64,000 bases of DNA from Citrobacter sp. Cu233 (GTDB taxonomy: Bacteria > Pseudomonadota > Gammaproteobacteria > Enterobacterales > Enterobacteriaceae): contig NZ_JAOWIF010000042.1 of assembly GCF_030332225.1 (NCBI RefSeq), forward strand, positions 30,176 through 94,175, written 5' to 3'. This document shows, one piece after another, positions 14,190 through 26,281 of the stretch. The position numbers and the translations under genes are program-made. The notes below the pieces were generated by a model that saw only the letters and a program-made list of their open reading frames with translations, ran no database searches and was not told where the DNA came from. The first letter of the stretch is position 1; the number at the start of each line of letters is the position of its first letter.

Positions 14190-16652
14190 ATGTCACAAGA
14201 TCCTTTCCAGGAGCGCGAAGCTGAAAAATACGCGAACCCTATCCCGAGCCGGGAATTTATCCTCGAACATTTAACTAAACGTGAAAAACCGGCCAACCGC
14301 GATGAGCTGGCCGCTGAACTCAATATTGAAGGTGAAGAGCAGCTGGAAGCGCTGCGTCGCCGGCTGCGCGCGATGGAGCGTGACGGGCAACTGGTCTTTA
14401 CCCGTCGTCAGTGCTACGCGCTGCCGGAGCGTCTTGACCTGCTAAAAGGCACCGTTATTGGCCATCGTGATGGCTACGGTTTCTTGCGCGTCGAAGGACG
14501 CAAAGATGATTTGTACCTGTCCAGCGAGCAGATGAAAACCTGCATCCATGGCGATCAGGTACTGGCACAACCGCTGGGTGCGGATCGTAAAGGCCGCCGC
14601 GAAGCACGTATCGTGCGCGTACTGGTACCAAAAACTAGCCAGATTGTTGGTCGCTACTTTACTGACGCTGGTGTGGGATTTGTCGTACCGGACGATAGTC
14701 GACTGAGTTTTGACATCTTGATCCCGCCTGAAGAGGTGATGGGTGCTCGTATGGGCTTTGTGGTGGTGGTTGAACTCACCCAGCGCCCGACTCGCCGTAC
14801 CAAAGCGGTGGGTAAAATTGTCGAAGTGCTGGGCGATAATATGGGCACCAGCATGGCCGTTGATATGGCCCTGCGTACTCATGAAATTCCCTATATTTGG
14901 CCGCAGGCAGTAGAGAAACAGGTCGCCGGTCTGAAAGAAGAAGTACCGGAAGAAGCGAAAATCGGGCGTGTTGATTTGCGCGATTTGCCGCTGGTTACTA
15001 TCGATGGTGAAGATGCGCGTGATTTCGATGATGCCGTCTATTGCGAGAAAAAGCGTGGCGGCGGCTGGCGTTTGTGGGTGGCGATTGCTGACGTAAGTTA
15101 TTACGTTCGCCCACCGACCCCGCTGGACCAGGAAGCCCGTAGTCGCGGTACATCCGTGTACTTCCCGTCGCAGGTCGTACCGATGCTGCCGGAAGTGCTT
15201 TCCAACGGATTGTGTTCGCTCAACCCGCAGGTGGACAGGCTGTGTATGGTGTGCGAAATGACCATTTCGTCAAAAGGTCGCTTAACCGGCTTTAAATTCT
15301 ACGAAGCGGTAATGAGCTCCCATGCTCGTCTGACCTACACCAAAGTCTGGCATATGCTGCAGGGCGATCAGGAACTGCGTGAGCAGTACGCGCCGTTGGT
15401 GAAACATATTGAAGAGCTGCATAACCTCTACAAAGTGCTGGATAAAGCGCGTGAAGAGCGCGGCGGTATTTCGTTTGAAAGTGAAGAAGCGAAGTTTATC
15501 TTCAATGCTGAACGCCGTATCGAGCGTATTGAACAGACGCAGCGTAATGACGCGCACAAGCTGATTGAAGAGTGCATGATCATGGCGAATATCTCAGCGG
15601 CGCGATTCGTTGAGAAAGCCAAAGAGCCTGCACTGTTCCGTATTCACGATAAGCCAACGACCGAAGCGATTAACTCTTTCCGCTCGGTACTGGCCGAGCT
15701 GGGACTGGAGCTGCCGGGTGGTAACAAACCAGAGCCGCGTGATTATGCCGAGTTGCTGGAGTCGATTGCTGACCGACCTGACGCAGAAATGCTGCAGACC
15801 ATGTTGCTGCGCTCCATGAAACAGGCCATTTACGATCCGGAAAACCGTGGTCACTTTGGTCTGGCGCTGCAATCTTATGCGCACTTTACCTCACCGATTC
15901 GTCGTTACCCGGACCTCTCGTTGCACCGTGCAATCAAATATTTGTTGGCGCAGGAGCAGGGCCATAAAGGTAACACCACGGAGACGGGTGGCTACCATTA
16001 CTCGATGGAAGAGATGCTGCAACTGGGCCAGCACTGTTCTATGGCAGAGCGCCGTGCTGACGAAGCCACGCGCGATGTCTCTGACTGGCTGAAGTGTGAC
16101 TTTATGCTGGATCAGGTCGGTAATGTCTTTAAGGGCGTTATTGCCAGCGTGACGGGTTTTGGCTTCTTTGTTCGTCTTGATGAGCTGTTTATCGACGGTC
16201 TGGTGCATGTCTCCTCGCTGGATAACGACTACTATCGTTTTGACCAGGTAGGGCAACGCCTGACAGGCGAATCCAGCGGTCAGATGTATCGCCTTGGCGA
16301 TCGTGTGGAAGTCCGTGTGGAAGCTGTCAATATGGACGAGCGCAAAATCGACTTTAGTCTGATTTCCAGCGAACGTGCTCCGCGCAATGAGGGTAAAACC
16401 GCGCGCGAAAAAGCCAAAAAAGGCGATGCAGGTAAGAATACCGGTAAACGTCGCCAGATGGGAAAAAAGGTGAATTTCGAGCCGGACAGTGCTTTCCGCG
16501 GTGAGAAAAAAGGCAGAGCCAAACCTCAGGCGGATAAAAAAGCGGCTGAGAAAAAAAGCGACAAAAAAGCGAAAAAGCCATCGGCGAAAACGCTTAAAAT
16601 CGCTGCCGCCACCAAAGCCAAACGCGCGGCGAAAAAGAAAGTCACGGAATAA
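14190..16652 (+). CDS. rnr: Exoribonuclease R
   Basis: RNase R is a processive 3'-5' exoribonuclease able to degrade structured RNA, important in cold shock, rRNA quality control and trans-translation. The order is an N-terminal helix-turn-helix (about 20-90), two cold-shock domains, the RNB catalytic domain with [15 protein letters not shown] (metal-binding Asp residues), an S1 domain (about 640-725) and a very basic Lys/Ala tail. At 820 residues the tail is slightly longer than in the 813-residue E. coli enzyme. ATG 14190 with GGAGG upstream is chosen over an in-frame ATG at 14148 that overlaps nsrR. Confidence 0.95.
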   Translation: MSQDPFQEREAEKYANPIPSREFILEHLTKREKPANRDELAAELNIEGEEQLEALRRRLRAMERDGQLVFTRRQCYALPERLDLLKGTVIGHRDGYGFLRVEGRKDDLYLSSEQMKTCIHGDQVLAQPLGADRKGRREARIVRVLVPKTSQIVGRYFTDAGVGFVVPDDSRLSFDILIPPEEVMGARMGFVVVVELTQRPTRRTKAVGKIVEVLGDNMGTSMAVDMALRTHEIPYIWPQAVEKQVAGLKEEVPEEAKIGRVDLRDLPLVTIDGEDARDFDDAVYCEKKRGGGWRLWVAIADVSYYVRPPTPLDQEARSRGTSVYFPSQVVPMLPEVLSNGLCSLNPQVDRLCMVCEMTISSKGRLTGFKFYEAVMSSHARLTYTKVWHMLQGDQELREQYAPLVKHIEELHNLYKVLDKAREERGGISFESEEAKFIFNAERRIERIEQTQRNDAHKLIEECMIMANISAARFVEKAKEPALFRIHDKPTTEAINSFRSVLAELGLELPGGNKPEPRDYAELLESIADRPDAEMLQTMLLRSMKQAIYDPENRGHFGLALQSYAHFTSPIRRYPDLSLHRAIKYLLAQEQGHKGNTTETGGYHYSMEEMLQLGQHCSMAERRADEATRDVSDWLKCDFMLDQVGNVFKGVIASVTGFGFFVRLDELFIDGLVHVSSLDNDYYRFDQVGQRLTGESSGQMYRLGDRVEVRVEAVNMDERKIDFSLISSERAPRNEGKTAREKAKKGDAGKNTGKRRQMGKKVNFEPDSAFRGEKKGRAKPQADKKAAEKKSDKKAKKPSAKTLKIAAATKAKRAAKKKVTE

Positions 16653-16662
16653 GCCATAAACC

Positions 16663-16696
16663 GTAAGCCGGGTGGCCAGCGTGCCGCCCGGCGTAC
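16663..16696. repeat. REP-like palindrome between rnr and rlmB
   Basis: GCCGGGTGGC (16667-16676) pairs with GCCGCCCGGC (16683-16692), with GTA flanks typical of REP units. It may stabilise the rnr mRNA 3' end. Confidence 0.7.
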
Positions 16697-16721
16697 ACCT
16701 AAACTATTAACGAGTACATTC

Positions 16722-17453
16722 ATGAGTGAAATGATTTACGGCATCCATGCGGTGCAGGCTCTGTTGGAGCGTGCGCCTGAGCGCTTTCAGGACGTCTTTA
16801 TTCTCAAAGGTCGTGAAGATAAACGTCTGCTGCCGCTGATCCATGCGCTGGAAGCACAGGGTGTTGTCATCCAGTTAGCTAACCGCCAGTTCCTGGATGA
16901 GAAAAGTGAGGGTGCGGTTCATCAGGGGATTATTGCGCGAGTGAAGCCGGGTCGTCAGTATCAGGAAAACGATCTTCCGGATCTGATTGCGGAACTCGAC
17001 CAGCCGTTCTTTTTGATCCTCGATGGCGTCACCGATCCGCATAACCTGGGCGCATGCCTGCGTAGTGCAGACGCTGCCGGTGTGCATGCGGTTATCGTGC
17101 CGAAAGATCGTTCTGCACAATTGAATGCGACGGCGAAAAAAGTTGCCTGTGGCGCGGCAGAAAGCGTACCGCTGATCCGCGTGACCAACCTGGCGCGCAC
17201 CATGCGTATGTTGCAGGAAGAGAACATCTGGATCGTTGGCACCGCAGGCGAAGCTGACCATACGCTGTATCAGAGCAAAATGACCGGGCGTCTGGCGCTG
17301 GTAATGGGCGCAGAGGGCGAAGGTATGCGTCGCCTGACCCGTGAACATTGTGATGAACTGATCAGCATCCCAATGGCCGGGAGCGTTTCATCGCTTAACG
17401 TCTCTGTCGCGACGGGAATTTGCCTGTTCGAAGCTGTTCGTCAGCGCGGGTAA
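16722..17453 (+). CDS. rlmB: 23S rRNA (guanosine-2'-O-) methyltransferase RlmB
   Basis: RlmB methylates the 2'-O of G2251 in 23S rRNA using S-adenosylmethionine. It is a SPOUT/TrmH-type enzyme: a small N-terminal substrate-binding domain (about 1-75), then the knotted catalytic domain with [37 protein letters not shown] and [18 protein letters not shown]. The length of 243 equals E. coli. It follows rnr after a REP element and is closed by the terminator at 17472. Confidence 0.96.
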   Translation: MSEMIYGIHAVQALLERAPERFQDVFILKGREDKRLLPLIHALEAQGVVIQLANRQFLDEKSEGAVHQGIIARVKPGRQYQENDLPDLIAELDQPFFLILDGVTDPHNLGACLRSADAAGVHAVIVPKDRSAQLNATAKKVACGAAESVPLIRVTNLARTMRMLQEENIWIVGTAGEADHTLYQSKMTGRLALVMGAEGEGMRRLTREHCDELISIPMAGSVSSLNVSVATGICLFEAVRQRG

Positions 17454-17471
17454 TTGACTCCCTCTTCTCTT

Positions 17472-17498
17472 AAGCCATCCTTCGGGATGGCTTTTTTG
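17472..17498 (+). terminator. Intrinsic terminator after rlmB
   Basis: AAGCCATCC - TTCG - GGATGGCTT forms a perfect 9-bp stem with a UUCG tetraloop, followed by TTTTTG. It closes the nsrR-rnr-rlmB unit. Confidence 0.93.
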
Positions 17499-17572
17499 TG
17501 ACCGTTATCCCAGGCACTCTCTTCTCTGACTGGCCATACTTATGGCGACGGCCATTGACGGAGGGAGACACA

Positions 17573-19195
17573 ATGCACTGGCAAACGCATACCGTTTTTA
17601 ACCAACCTGTACCGCTCAATAACAGCAACTTATACCTGTCCGATGGCGCACTGTGTGAAGCCGTTGTTCGCGAAGGCGCGGGCTGGGACAGCGATCTTCT
17701 CGCCAGTATTGGCCAGCAATTAGGGACCGCAGAATCACTTGAGTTGGGTCGCCTGGCCAATACCTTTCCCCCCGAATTATTGCGCTACGACTCGCAGGGA
17801 CAGCGACTGGACGATGTGCGTTTCCATCCCGCCTGGCATTTGCTGATGCAGGGACTGTGCGCCAACCGTGTGCATAACCTGGCCTGGGAAGAGGAGGCCA
17901 GACAGGGTACGTTTGTTGCCCGGGCTGCACGTTTTATGCTGCATGCGCAGGTGGAGGCGGGCACCTTGTGCCCGATAACCATGACCTTTGCCGCCACGCC
18001 GCTGTTATTACAGATGCTACCTTCACAATTTCATGATTGGTTTACGCCACTGCTAAGCGATCGTTATGACTCGCATTTACTGCCGGGGGGGCAAAAGCGT
18101 GGTTTGTTGATTGGTATGGGAATGACGGAGAAGCAAGGTGGCTCAGATGTGCTGAGCAATACCACTCAGGCTGAACGTCTTGCTGATGGCTCATATCGCC
18201 TGGTGGGACATAAATGGTTTTTCTCCGTGCCGCAAAGCGATGCGCATTTGGTGCTGGCGCAGACAAGGGGGGGATTGTCCTGCTTTTTTATGCCGCGATT
18301 CTTGCCTGATGGTCGGCGCAACGCCATCCGCCTTGAACGCCTGAAAGATAAGCTCGGTAATCGTTCTAATGCCAGTTGTGAGGTCGAGTTTCAGGATGCT
18401 ATCGGCTGGCTACTGGGCGAGGAAGGGGAAGGTATTCGCCACATCCTGAAAATGGGCGGTATGACGCGTTTCGACTGCGCGCTTGGTAGCCACAGCATGA
18501 TGCGACGTGCTTTTTCCGTGGCGATTTATCATGCACATCAGCGGCAGGTATTTGGTAAGCCTTTGATCGAACAACCGATGATGCGTCAGGTACTAAGCCG
18601 AATGGCGTTGCAGTTGGAAGGGCAGACCGCGTTACTGTTTCGGCTGGCGCGAGCCTGGGATCGCCGCACCGATACGAAAGAAGCCCTGTGGGCCAGATTA
18701 TTCACACCCGCAGCGAAATTTGCCATCTGCAAAAATGGCATGCCGTTTGTTGCCGAGGCGATGGAAGTACTGGGCGGGGTGGGATATTGCGAAGATAGTG
18801 AGTTGCCCCGTTTGTACCGTGAAATGCCGGTGAACAGTATCTGGGAGGGTTCCGGCAACATTATGTGTCTTGATGTATTGCGGGTGCTGACGAAACAACC
18901 CGGCATGTACGATATGCTCAGTGAGGCTTTTGCTGAAGTAAAAGGGCAAGATCGTCATTACGATCGGATGGTACGTCAGTTGCAGCAACACCTACGTAAG
19001 CCCAGTGAGGCGTTGGCGAGGGAGATTACGCAGCAGCTTTTTCTGCTCGGGTGTGGCGCGCAGATACTGCGTTATGCCTCTCCGCCAGTCGCACAGGCCT
19101 GGTGTCAGATGATGCTGGATACGCGTGGTGTAAAACAGTTGTCTGCACAGGTGCAGGGTGATTTGCTACTGCGGGCAACGGGGGGAATACGGTAA
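17573..19195 (+). CDS. aidB: Acyl-CoA dehydrogenase-like protein AidB
   Basis: AidB is a flavoprotein of the acyl-CoA dehydrogenase superfamily that is part of the adaptive response to alkylation. The E. coli protein binds DNA and isovaleryl-CoA, and its gene is controlled by Ada. Visible motifs are GMGMTEKQGGSDV (FAD-contacting), HKWFFSVPQSDAHLVLAQT, and GGVGYCEDSELPRLYREMPVNSIWEG-type C-terminal signatures. The length of 540 compares with 541 in E. coli. ATG 17573 (MHWQTHTVFNQ) is the family start. In K-12 yjfI to yjfC lie between rlmB and aidB; here the spacer is only 119 bases. Confidence 0.94.
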   Translation: MHWQTHTVFNQPVPLNNSNLYLSDGALCEAVVREGAGWDSDLLASIGQQLGTAESLELGRLANTFPPELLRYDSQGQRLDDVRFHPAWHLLMQGLCANRVHNLAWEEEARQGTFVARAARFMLHAQVEAGTLCPITMTFAATPLLLQMLPSQFHDWFTPLLSDRYDSHLLPGGQKRGLLIGMGMTEKQGGSDVLSNTTQAERLADGSYRLVGHKWFFSVPQSDAHLVLAQTRGGLSCFFMPRFLPDGRRNAIRLERLKDKLGNRSNASCEVEFQDAIGWLLGEEGEGIRHILKMGGMTRFDCALGSHSMMRRAFSVAIYHAHQRQVFGKPLIEQPMMRQVLSRMALQLEGQTALLFRLARAWDRRTDTKEALWARLFTPAAKFAICKNGMPFVAEAMEVLGGVGYCEDSELPRLYREMPVNSIWEGSGNIMCLDVLRVLTKQPGMYDMLSEAFAEVKGQDRHYDRMVRQLQQHLRKPSEALAREITQQLFLLGCGAQILRYASPPVAQAWCQMMLDTRGVKQLSAQVQGDLLLRATGGIR

Positions 19196-19198
19196 TAC

Positions 19199-19275
19199 TA
19201 TGCCAGATGGCGATGCTGTCGCGTCGTATCCTGCCTGCGTTCAATGTAGGCAGGATACGTTTATGCCATCCGACA
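19199..19275. terminator. Two-way terminator / REP-like element between aidB and yjfN
   Basis: CGTATCCTGCCT (19225-19236) and AGGCAGGATACG (19248-19259) form a perfect 12-bp stem with an 11-base loop. It is flanked by REP-like arms TGCCAGATGGC and GCCATCCGACA. The genes on both sides converge, so it most likely ends transcription from both. Confidence 0.7.
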
Positions 19276-19280
19276 ATCTG

Positions 19281-19556
19281 TTATGCATAAAGTATGGCCT
19301 GTACGCGCCAGTTATCTGGCTGCTGTTCTTCATACATCTGAATAATCCGGTACCATGAGGCACCTTGTTCATCCGCTTTTAACGCCACAACACGTTCTAC
19401 GTCCTGCGGGTTTCCTGCAATGTTACTGACCGATATCAGGCCAATTTCGTTCAGGCCTGTTACGCAGTCAGCACTGGCGAACTCAGCAGACTGCGCCGTT
19501 GTACCTACCAGTCCGGCAGAAAGCAGCAGTGAGGATAAGGCAAGTGATTGTTTCAT
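19281..19556 (-). CDS. yjfN: DUF1471 family periplasmic protease activator YjfN
   Basis: This is a 91-residue secreted protein of the YhcN/BhsA (DUF1471) family. In E. coli YjfN has been reported to activate the periplasmic protease DegP. A signal peptide (MKQSLALSSLLLSAGLVG...AQSA) precedes the small domain with the family pattern GLNEIGLISV, KADEQGASWYRI and the C-terminal VQAILYA. ATG 19556 is chosen because GGAG lies six bases upstream; a start four codons earlier lacks this spacing. The neighbour bsmA belongs to the same family. Confidence 0.88.
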   Translation of the reverse strand: MKQSLALSSLLLSAGLVGTTAQSAEFASADCVTGLNEIGLISVSNIAGNPQDVERVVALKADEQGASWYRIIQMYEEQQPDNWRVQAILYA

Positions 19557-19703
19557 CGTCAGCTCCATTATTCGTACCCCTACACATGGCAGGGCATTCC
19601 ATCGCGATAATAAACCTCAAGCTCCCTGCTGTTGGTTTATTGTGCACAGGTAAACGCATAGGGGCGCAAAGCAATGTAAAGCTGACTAAATTTCAACCCA
19701 ATG

Positions 19704-20033
19704 TTATTTACGATACAAAATAGCCTGTGAATACCATTGGCCTGTCACTACGGTCTCATCAACTAATAAGACAACGTAATAATCAGCTTTAGCCGCGACG
19801 GCTTTGGCACGGATCTCTGCCAGCGCATCATCTGGAGAGCCTCTTACCAGCGCATTGACTGTCCCTATTCGCTGCAACCCGTTGCTCTGGTCGCGGCGGA
19901 TCTCTTGCGGGTGGTCGGCTACGGGCGGTGCAGGTTGTGGTGTACCCTGTAACACGCTACAGGCGCTTAAAAACGTCACCAGCAACAAAGAGGCAAACCG
20001 ACGCATAACTCTATCTCGTTTCCTGATAGCCAT
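19704..20033 (-). CDS. bsmA: Biofilm peroxide-resistance lipoprotein BsmA
   Basis: This DUF1471-family lipoprotein is associated in E. coli with peroxide stress in biofilms and with motility control. A hydrophobic leader ends in the lipobox LSAC (C25), followed by a Pro-rich linker and the DUF1471 fold (KAVAAKADYYVVLLVDE ... WYSQAILYRK). The 109-residue length equals E. coli. An internal ATG at 20006 (MRRFASLLL) would give a 100-residue lipoprotein with a more typical signal length and remains possible. Confidence 0.88.
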   Translation of the reverse strand: MAIRKRDRVMRRFASLLLVTFLSACSVLQGTPQPAPPVADHPQEIRRDQSNGLQRIGTVNALVRGSPDDALAEIRAKAVAAKADYYVVLLVDETVVTGQWYSQAILYRK

Positions 20034-20214
20034 AGTGTAGTGCCTTATTAAATTCCCTTTAGGGGAATGTTCCCGAATTGTTATCTCTCACGCGATTTTC
20101 GAATGAAAATGTTGCGAAAGCGTAACCCAGTTCTCAACATTATGAATCATTGCTGAACACATTCACTTGCGTTAAGTATTTCTCCATGGCATACCAGAAA
20201 AAAAGAGGCGACAA

Positions 20215-20964
20215 ATGATAGAAATTGAAACACGCCAGCTGGCTGGTATCCCTGTCCTGCACGCAGTTCCTGCGGGTAAACGCGAGTGTCCACTTCCTTG
20301 TATTATCTTCTATCACGGGTTTACCTCCTCCGGTCTGGTCTACAGCTATTTTGCCGTTGCTCTGGCACAGGCCGGATTCCGGGTCGTGATGCCAGATGCG
20401 CCCGATCATGGTGCCCGCTTCACTAGCGATGTACAGGGGAGAATGTATCGCTTCTGGCAGATTTTGCAGCAAAATATGCAGGAGTTTACGACGTTACGTG
20501 CGGCGCTGGTGGCGGAAAATTGGCTATCAGATGAACGTCTTGCCGTTGGGGGGGCCTCAATGGGGGCAATGACGGCTCTGGGCATTATGGCACGCCATCC
20601 TGACGTAAAATGTGCAGCTAGCCTGATGGGGTCGGGTTATTTTACCCGGCTTGCACAAACGCTTTTTCCCCCTGTAGCGGTTCAGACGCCAGAACAGCGG
20701 GCGGAATTTGATAAGATTATCGCCCCACTGGCCGAGTGGGATGTTACACATCAGTTGCAACGTCTGGCCGACAGACCATTGCTGTTGTGGCATGGTCAGG
20801 ATGACGATGTGGTTCCGGCTGTGGAAACTTTCCGTTTGCAGCAGGCGTTAATTCAGGCAGGTCTGGATAACAATCTAACCTGCCTGTGGGAAGCGGGTGT
20901 CCGACACCGCATCACGCCAGAAGCGCTCGCTGCGACAGTATCGTTTTTCCGCCAGCACCTTTAA
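20215..20964 (+). CDS. yjfP: Esterase YjfP (alpha/beta hydrolase)
   Basis: The 249-residue protein matches E. coli YjfP, a cytosolic carboxylesterase of broad activity. The alpha/beta-hydrolase features are the oxyanion HGFTSSG loop, nucleophile S115 in GGASMG, an acid within WHGQDDD (196-198) and H231 in RHRITPE. No signal peptide is present. Its stop overlaps the stop of ulaR on the other strand (TTAA at 20961-20964). In K-12 it also borders ulaR, but no link to ascorbate metabolism is established. Confidence 0.92.
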   Translation: MIEIETRQLAGIPVLHAVPAGKRECPLPCIIFYHGFTSSGLVYSYFAVALAQAGFRVVMPDAPDHGARFTSDVQGRMYRFWQILQQNMQEFTTLRAALVAENWLSDERLAVGGASMGAMTALGIMARHPDVKCAASLMGSGYFTRLAQTLFPPVAVQTPEQRAEFDKIIAPLAEWDVTHQLQRLADRPLLLWHGQDDDVVPAVETFRLQQALIQAGLDNNLTCLWEAGVRHRITPEALAATVSFFRQHL

Positions 20965-21716
20965 ACCCGTAAAATGTTCACGCCCTGAGCTTCAAGTTGT
21001 TCCAGGATCTCAGGGTTAGCATTTTTGCCGGTAATCAGCATATCGATTTGATCGGCACGGCTGAACAACATTCCCGCGCGTTCTCCAACTTTACTGCTAT
21101 CGACCAGCACGACCAGTTTGCCGACCACGTTAAGCATCTTTTGCTCTGCCATTGCCGTCAGCATATCGGTTTTATACAGTCCATCAGCGGTCAGTCCTTT
21201 ACCACTCGTAAACATCCAGTGTCCGGCATACAGGCTATTCTCGCTGCCCTGTGGGCTAAGTGTGATGGATTGGCTCTTGTTGTATTGCCCTCCCATGATG
21301 ATCACGCTTTCATGCTCCTGGTCGATCAGATAGTTTGCCAGCGGCAGATAATTCGTGATGATCTGCACGGGTTTGCCGCACATTTCACGTCCGAGCAGGA
21401 ATGCGGTTGAGCCGCAGTTGATCACCACGCTTTCACCTGCATTCACTAACTGGGATGCCGCTTTGGCAATGCGAACTTTTTCATCGTGATTCTGTGCCTG
21501 GTGCAGATTCATCGGTGTCCAGCGTGGGCGCTGCTGGGTAATGGCTTCTGCACCGTTACGGACTTTCTTGAGTTTGCCGCTCTCGTCGAGTTTGTTGATA
21601 TCCCTGCGTGCTGTGGCCGGTGAAATCCCCAGGCGCTCAATCACGTTCTCAACGGTAACAAAGCCCAATTGCGCCAGCATATCCAGCAATATTTGATGTC
21701 TTTGTGCTTCAGTCAT
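20961..21716 (-). CDS. ulaR: Ascorbate-regulon repressor UlaR (DeoR family)
   Basis: UlaR represses the divergent ulaG and ulaABCDEF transcription units and is released by L-ascorbate 6-phosphate. The N-terminal DeoR helix-turn-helix (about 6-57, with [18 protein letters not shown]) is followed by the sugar-phosphate-binding DeoRC domain with the conserved [11 protein letters not shown] and [11 protein letters not shown] segments. The length of 251 equals E. coli. Its stop overlaps that of yjfP. Upstream is the yagU homologue and not ulaG as in K-12. Confidence 0.95.
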   Translation of the reverse strand: MTEAQRHQILLDMLAQLGFVTVENVIERLGISPATARRDINKLDESGKLKKVRNGAEAITQQRPRWTPMNLHQAQNHDEKVRIAKAASQLVNAGESVVINCGSTAFLLGREMCGKPVQIITNYLPLANYLIDQEHESVIIMGGQYNKSQSITLSPQGSENSLYAGHWMFTSGKGLTADGLYKTDMLTAMAEQKMLNVVGKLVVLVDSSKVGERAGMLFSRADQIDMLITGKNANPEILEQLEAQGVNILRV

Positions 21717-21977
21717 GAGCTATTCCGATACAAATTGATTTTAAAAGATGATATTTGAAATAGCCTGAAAATACTAAAGTAAAAGCTGAAAAGCATCTTC
21801 AATGTGCTGAACTCTACGGCAAATGCTGACTTGAGTGAGTGGTAGTACCCGCCGTCCATCGCTCTTTCTGGTGTCACAACGTCAGGAATCGCTCGCCTGT
21901 TGCTGAAGATTCCCGGCGTCATGAAACTAATACTGCCCCCTTAGTCACAGGAAGAGGGAACTGGTTAAGGGGACGTA

Positions 21978-22592
21978 TTATCGTAGTATGCCTGATGAAA
22001 CTTCAGGGTCTGGTTCCCGCGTTATTCTATTACGTAAATCCCGGCGAATAATCTCAATAGACCAGAACCACACTAAATGACCAAATATTTCTGATACGTG
22101 TTCATACCAGGGTAGGGTGAAGAGAGAGGGGGTTAACCCCATGATAGGGAATGAAATCATGTGGACAAAAAGTTGGGCTAACGCACCGGCCAATAACCCC
22201 TGCCATAGCTTGATTTTTGGGAATATTTCGGCCACAACGCAGTATCCTACGGCGAACACAACCGAAAAGATGATGTGCGTTACACCAACCCAATTGAATA
22301 CATGTCCGGCAAAAATATAAACCGCAGAATTAGGGTCCGCTACACCAAGCCAGTCGCGAAGAAAAATATAGGGTGGATTGAGAAAATTTCGAGAGCAGTC
22401 TATTTGTCCTGCTGCTCTCATTAATGATTCTGGTCCGCAAGCGCTTATAAATAGGTCTGTTGGGCTACGTGGAGGAAGAGGGACTTCGGCTCCCCATTTC
22501 ACAAATGCGGAAACAATCCCGGCAATTAAGCCAATAAATGTAGCCAGCCCATAATGCCTGCGACTGGGAAGTGTCCGTTCTAATATATTCAT
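21978..22592 (-). CDS. yagU: YagU family inner-membrane protein (DUF1440)
   Basis: The 204-residue product reads almost throughout like E. coli YagU, an inner-membrane protein linked to acid resistance. Shared blocks include [50 protein letters not shown] and [23 protein letters not shown], each with few changes. About four or five hydrophobic segments are visible. In K-12 yagU lies far away (about 6 min); here it sits between ulaR and ulaG on the same strand. The in-frame region upstream to 22784 is ignored because it overlaps ulaG. The Shine-Dalgarno is weak. Confidence 0.88.
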   Translation of the reverse strand: MNILERTLPSRRHYGLATFIGLIAGIVSAFVKWGAEVPLPPRSPTDLFISACGPESLMRAAGQIDCSRNFLNPPYIFLRDWLGVADPNSAVYIFAGHVFNWVGVTHIIFSVVFAVGYCVVAEIFPKIKLWQGLLAGALAQLFVHMISFPIMGLTPSLFTLPWYEHVSEIFGHLVWFWSIEIIRRDLRNRITREPDPEVSSGILR

Positions 22593-22613
22593 CTTTTTGC
22601 CATTATTTTTTTT

Positions 22614-22638
22614 ACGCCGGGCTTCCCCGGCGTTTTTT
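22614..22638 (+). terminator. Perfect hairpin with plus-strand T tract between yagU and ulaG
   Basis: ACGCCGGG (22614-22621), CTTC, CCCGGCGT (22626-22633) and then a T run form an ideal intrinsic terminator, but on the plus strand. Both flanking genes are on the minus strand. It therefore reads as a stop against antisense transcription into ulaG, while on the minus strand it is a simple hairpin followed by an A tract. Confidence 0.6.
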
Positions 22639-22641
22639 AAC

Positions 22642-23706
22642 TCACAGGAAGGATTTAAACGGTAAATCCGGCTCGATCGTGAAGCAATCGTCAAATCCAC
22701 GGGGATAGTGGTACTCGAAATTATCTTTATCCAGTGGCCAGGTGAATTTGCCGCCAACCTGCCAGATAAACGGCTTAAAGCCATATTTCAAACGATCTTT
22801 TTTCATCTCCCACAGAATACGGATCTCCTGCGGATCGGCCTGGAAGTTTGACCAGATATCATGATGGAAAGGGATCACCACTTTGGTGTTCAGTGCTTCC
22901 GCCATACGCAGCATGTCGGAACTGGTCATCTTGTCCGTAATACCACGCGGGTTCTCACCGTAGGAGCCGAGCGCCACGTCGATCTGATGTTCGTTGCCGT
23001 GTTTCGCGTAGTAGTTGGAGTAGTGGGAGTCACCGCTGTGGTACAACGTACCTCCCGGTGTTTTGAACAGGTAGTTTACTGCGCGTTCGTCCATGCCGTC
23101 CGGCAGTACGCCCGCTGCTTTTTGATCGGCTGGAAGGGTGATCAGAGCCGTACGGTCAAACGCGTCAAGTGCATGAATTTCAATGTCTTTCACTTTCACC
23201 ACATCGCCCGGTTTGACCACGATACAACGCTCTTTCGGCACGCCCCAGCCAATCCATAAATCCACACAGGTTTTTGGTCCGATAAACGGGACATCGGCAG
23301 CGCAGTTTTGCATGACGGCTGCTGCGACGTTCACATCAATGTGATCGTTATGATCGTGAGTGGCCAGTACCGCGTCGATCTGACGAATGGCGAAAGGATC
23401 GAGAACAAACGGCGTGGTGCGCAGGTTTGGCTGCAGTTTCTTCACACCTGCCATGCGCTGCATCTGATGGCCCGCTTTCATCAGTGGATTACCGTGACTC
23501 TGCTTGCCTGTTCCGCACCAGAAATCGACGCAGACGTTCGTCCCGCCTTCTGATTTCAGCCAAATTCCGGTACAGCCCAGCCACCACATAGCAAAGGTGC
23601 CTGGCGCAACCTGTTCCTGTTCGATCTCTTCGTTTAGCCAGCTACCCCACTCCGGGAACGTGCTCAGGATCCATGATTCACGCGTGATACTTTTTACTTT
23701 ACTCAT
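22642..23706 (-). CDS. ulaG: L-ascorbate-6-phosphate lactonase UlaG
   Basis: UlaG is a cytosolic metallo-beta-lactamase-fold enzyme that opens the lactone ring of L-ascorbate 6-phosphate to give 3-keto-L-gulonate 6-phosphate. The metal motif THDHNDH (H117, H119, D121, H122) is clear, with further His in SGDSHYS and IPFHHDIW. The length of 354 equals E. coli. ATG 23706 has GAGGG eight bases upstream; an in-frame start five codons earlier is less likely. It diverges from ulaABCDEF across a 367-base control region. Confidence 0.96.
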   Translation of the reverse strand: MSKVKSITRESWILSTFPEWGSWLNEEIEQEQVAPGTFAMWWLGCTGIWLKSEGGTNVCVDFWCGTGKQSHGNPLMKAGHQMQRMAGVKKLQPNLRTTPFVLDPFAIRQIDAVLATHDHNDHIDVNVAAAVMQNCAADVPFIGPKTCVDLWIGWGVPKERCIVVKPGDVVKVKDIEIHALDAFDRTALITLPADQKAAGVLPDGMDERAVNYLFKTPGGTLYHSGDSHYSNYYAKHGNEHQIDVALGSYGENPRGITDKMTSSDMLRMAEALNTKVVIPFHHDIWSNFQADPQEIRILWEMKKDRLKYGFKPFIWQVGGKFTWPLDKDNFEYHYPRGFDDCFTIEPDLPFKSFL

Positions 23707-25471
<1,765 letters not shown>

Positions 25472-25486
25472 TAAGGAGTTCCGATT

Positions 25487-25792
25487 ATGACCGTACGTAT
25501 TCTGGCTGTATGTGGCAATGGACAGGGCAGTTCCATGATCATGAAAATGAAGGTGGATCAGTTTTTAACTCAGTCAAATATTGACCACACGGTGAATAGC
25601 TGCGCAGTGGGTGAGTACAAAAGTGAACTGAGCGGCGCGGATATCATCATCGCCTCTACCCATATCGCCGGCGAAATTACCGTTTCTGGCAATAAGTATG
25701 TAGTGGGGGTGCGCAACATGCTGTCTCCCGCTGATTTTGGTCCAAAACTGCTGGAAGTGATTAAAGAACACTTTCCACAGGACGTGAAATAA
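25487..25792 (+). CDS. ulaB: PTS ascorbate transporter subunit IIB
   Basis: The 101-residue cytosolic EIIB relays phosphate from UlaC to incoming ascorbate. The phosphorylated residue is C9 in [10 protein letters not shown], the P-loop-like motif of PTS IIB proteins of the ascorbate/galactitol group. Length and sequence match E. coli UlaB. It lies 15 bases after ulaA and 9 before ulaC. Confidence 0.96.
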   Translation: MTVRILAVCGNGQGSSMIMKMKVDQFLTQSNIDHTVNSCAVGEYKSELSGADIIIASTHIAGEITVSGNKYVVGVRNMLSPADFGPKLLEVIKEHFPQDVK

Positions 25793-25801
25793 GGGCTCGC
25801 T

Positions 25802-26269
25802 ATGAAACTACGTGATTCGCTGGCAGAAAATAACTCCATCCGCTTGCAGGCTGAAGCGGAGACCTGGCAGGAGGCGGTGAAAATCGGCGTCGATCTGCTG
25901 GTGGCTGCAGATGTGGTTGAACCACGTTACTACCAGGCCATCCTCGACGGAGTAGAACAGTTTGGTCCGTACTTTGTGATTGCGCCTGGCCTTGCTATGC
26001 CGCATGGACGTCCGGAGGAAGGGGTCAAGAAAACCGGTTTTGCGCTGGTCACGCTGCAAACACCGCTGGTGTTTAACCACGAAGATAATGACCCGGTCGA
26101 TATCCTGATAACGATGGCGGCAGTTGATGCCAACACGCATCAGGAAGTCGGCATCATGCAGATTGTGAACCTGTTTGATGATGAAGCCAATTTTGACCGT
26201 TTACGCGCCTGCCGCACCGCGCAGGAAGTGCTGGATTTAATTGATAACGCCACTGCGGCGGCTGTTTAA
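25802..26269 (+). CDS. ulaC: PTS ascorbate transporter subunit IIA
   Basis: UlaC is the EIIA component (mannitol/fructose IIA fold). It accepts phosphate from HPr at H68 in [12 protein letters not shown] and passes it to UlaB. The product is 155 residues, against 154 in E. coli. The C-terminal part shows the usual acidic helix ([23 protein letters not shown]). The ulaD start follows after 12 bases. Confidence 0.95.
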   Translation: MKLRDSLAENNSIRLQAEAETWQEAVKIGVDLLVAADVVEPRYYQAILDGVEQFGPYFVIAPGLAMPHGRPEEGVKKTGFALVTLQTPLVFNHEDNDPVDILITMAAVDANTHQEVGIMQIVNLFDDEANFDRLRACRTAQEVLDLIDNATAAAV

Positions 26270-26281
26270 AGGAACAATAAA

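Noticed and set aside
22593-22784. N-terminal extension of yagU by 64 codons
   Set aside because: The extension runs through the terminator hairpin and the ulaG coding region and is not in the family; the conserved start is 22592.
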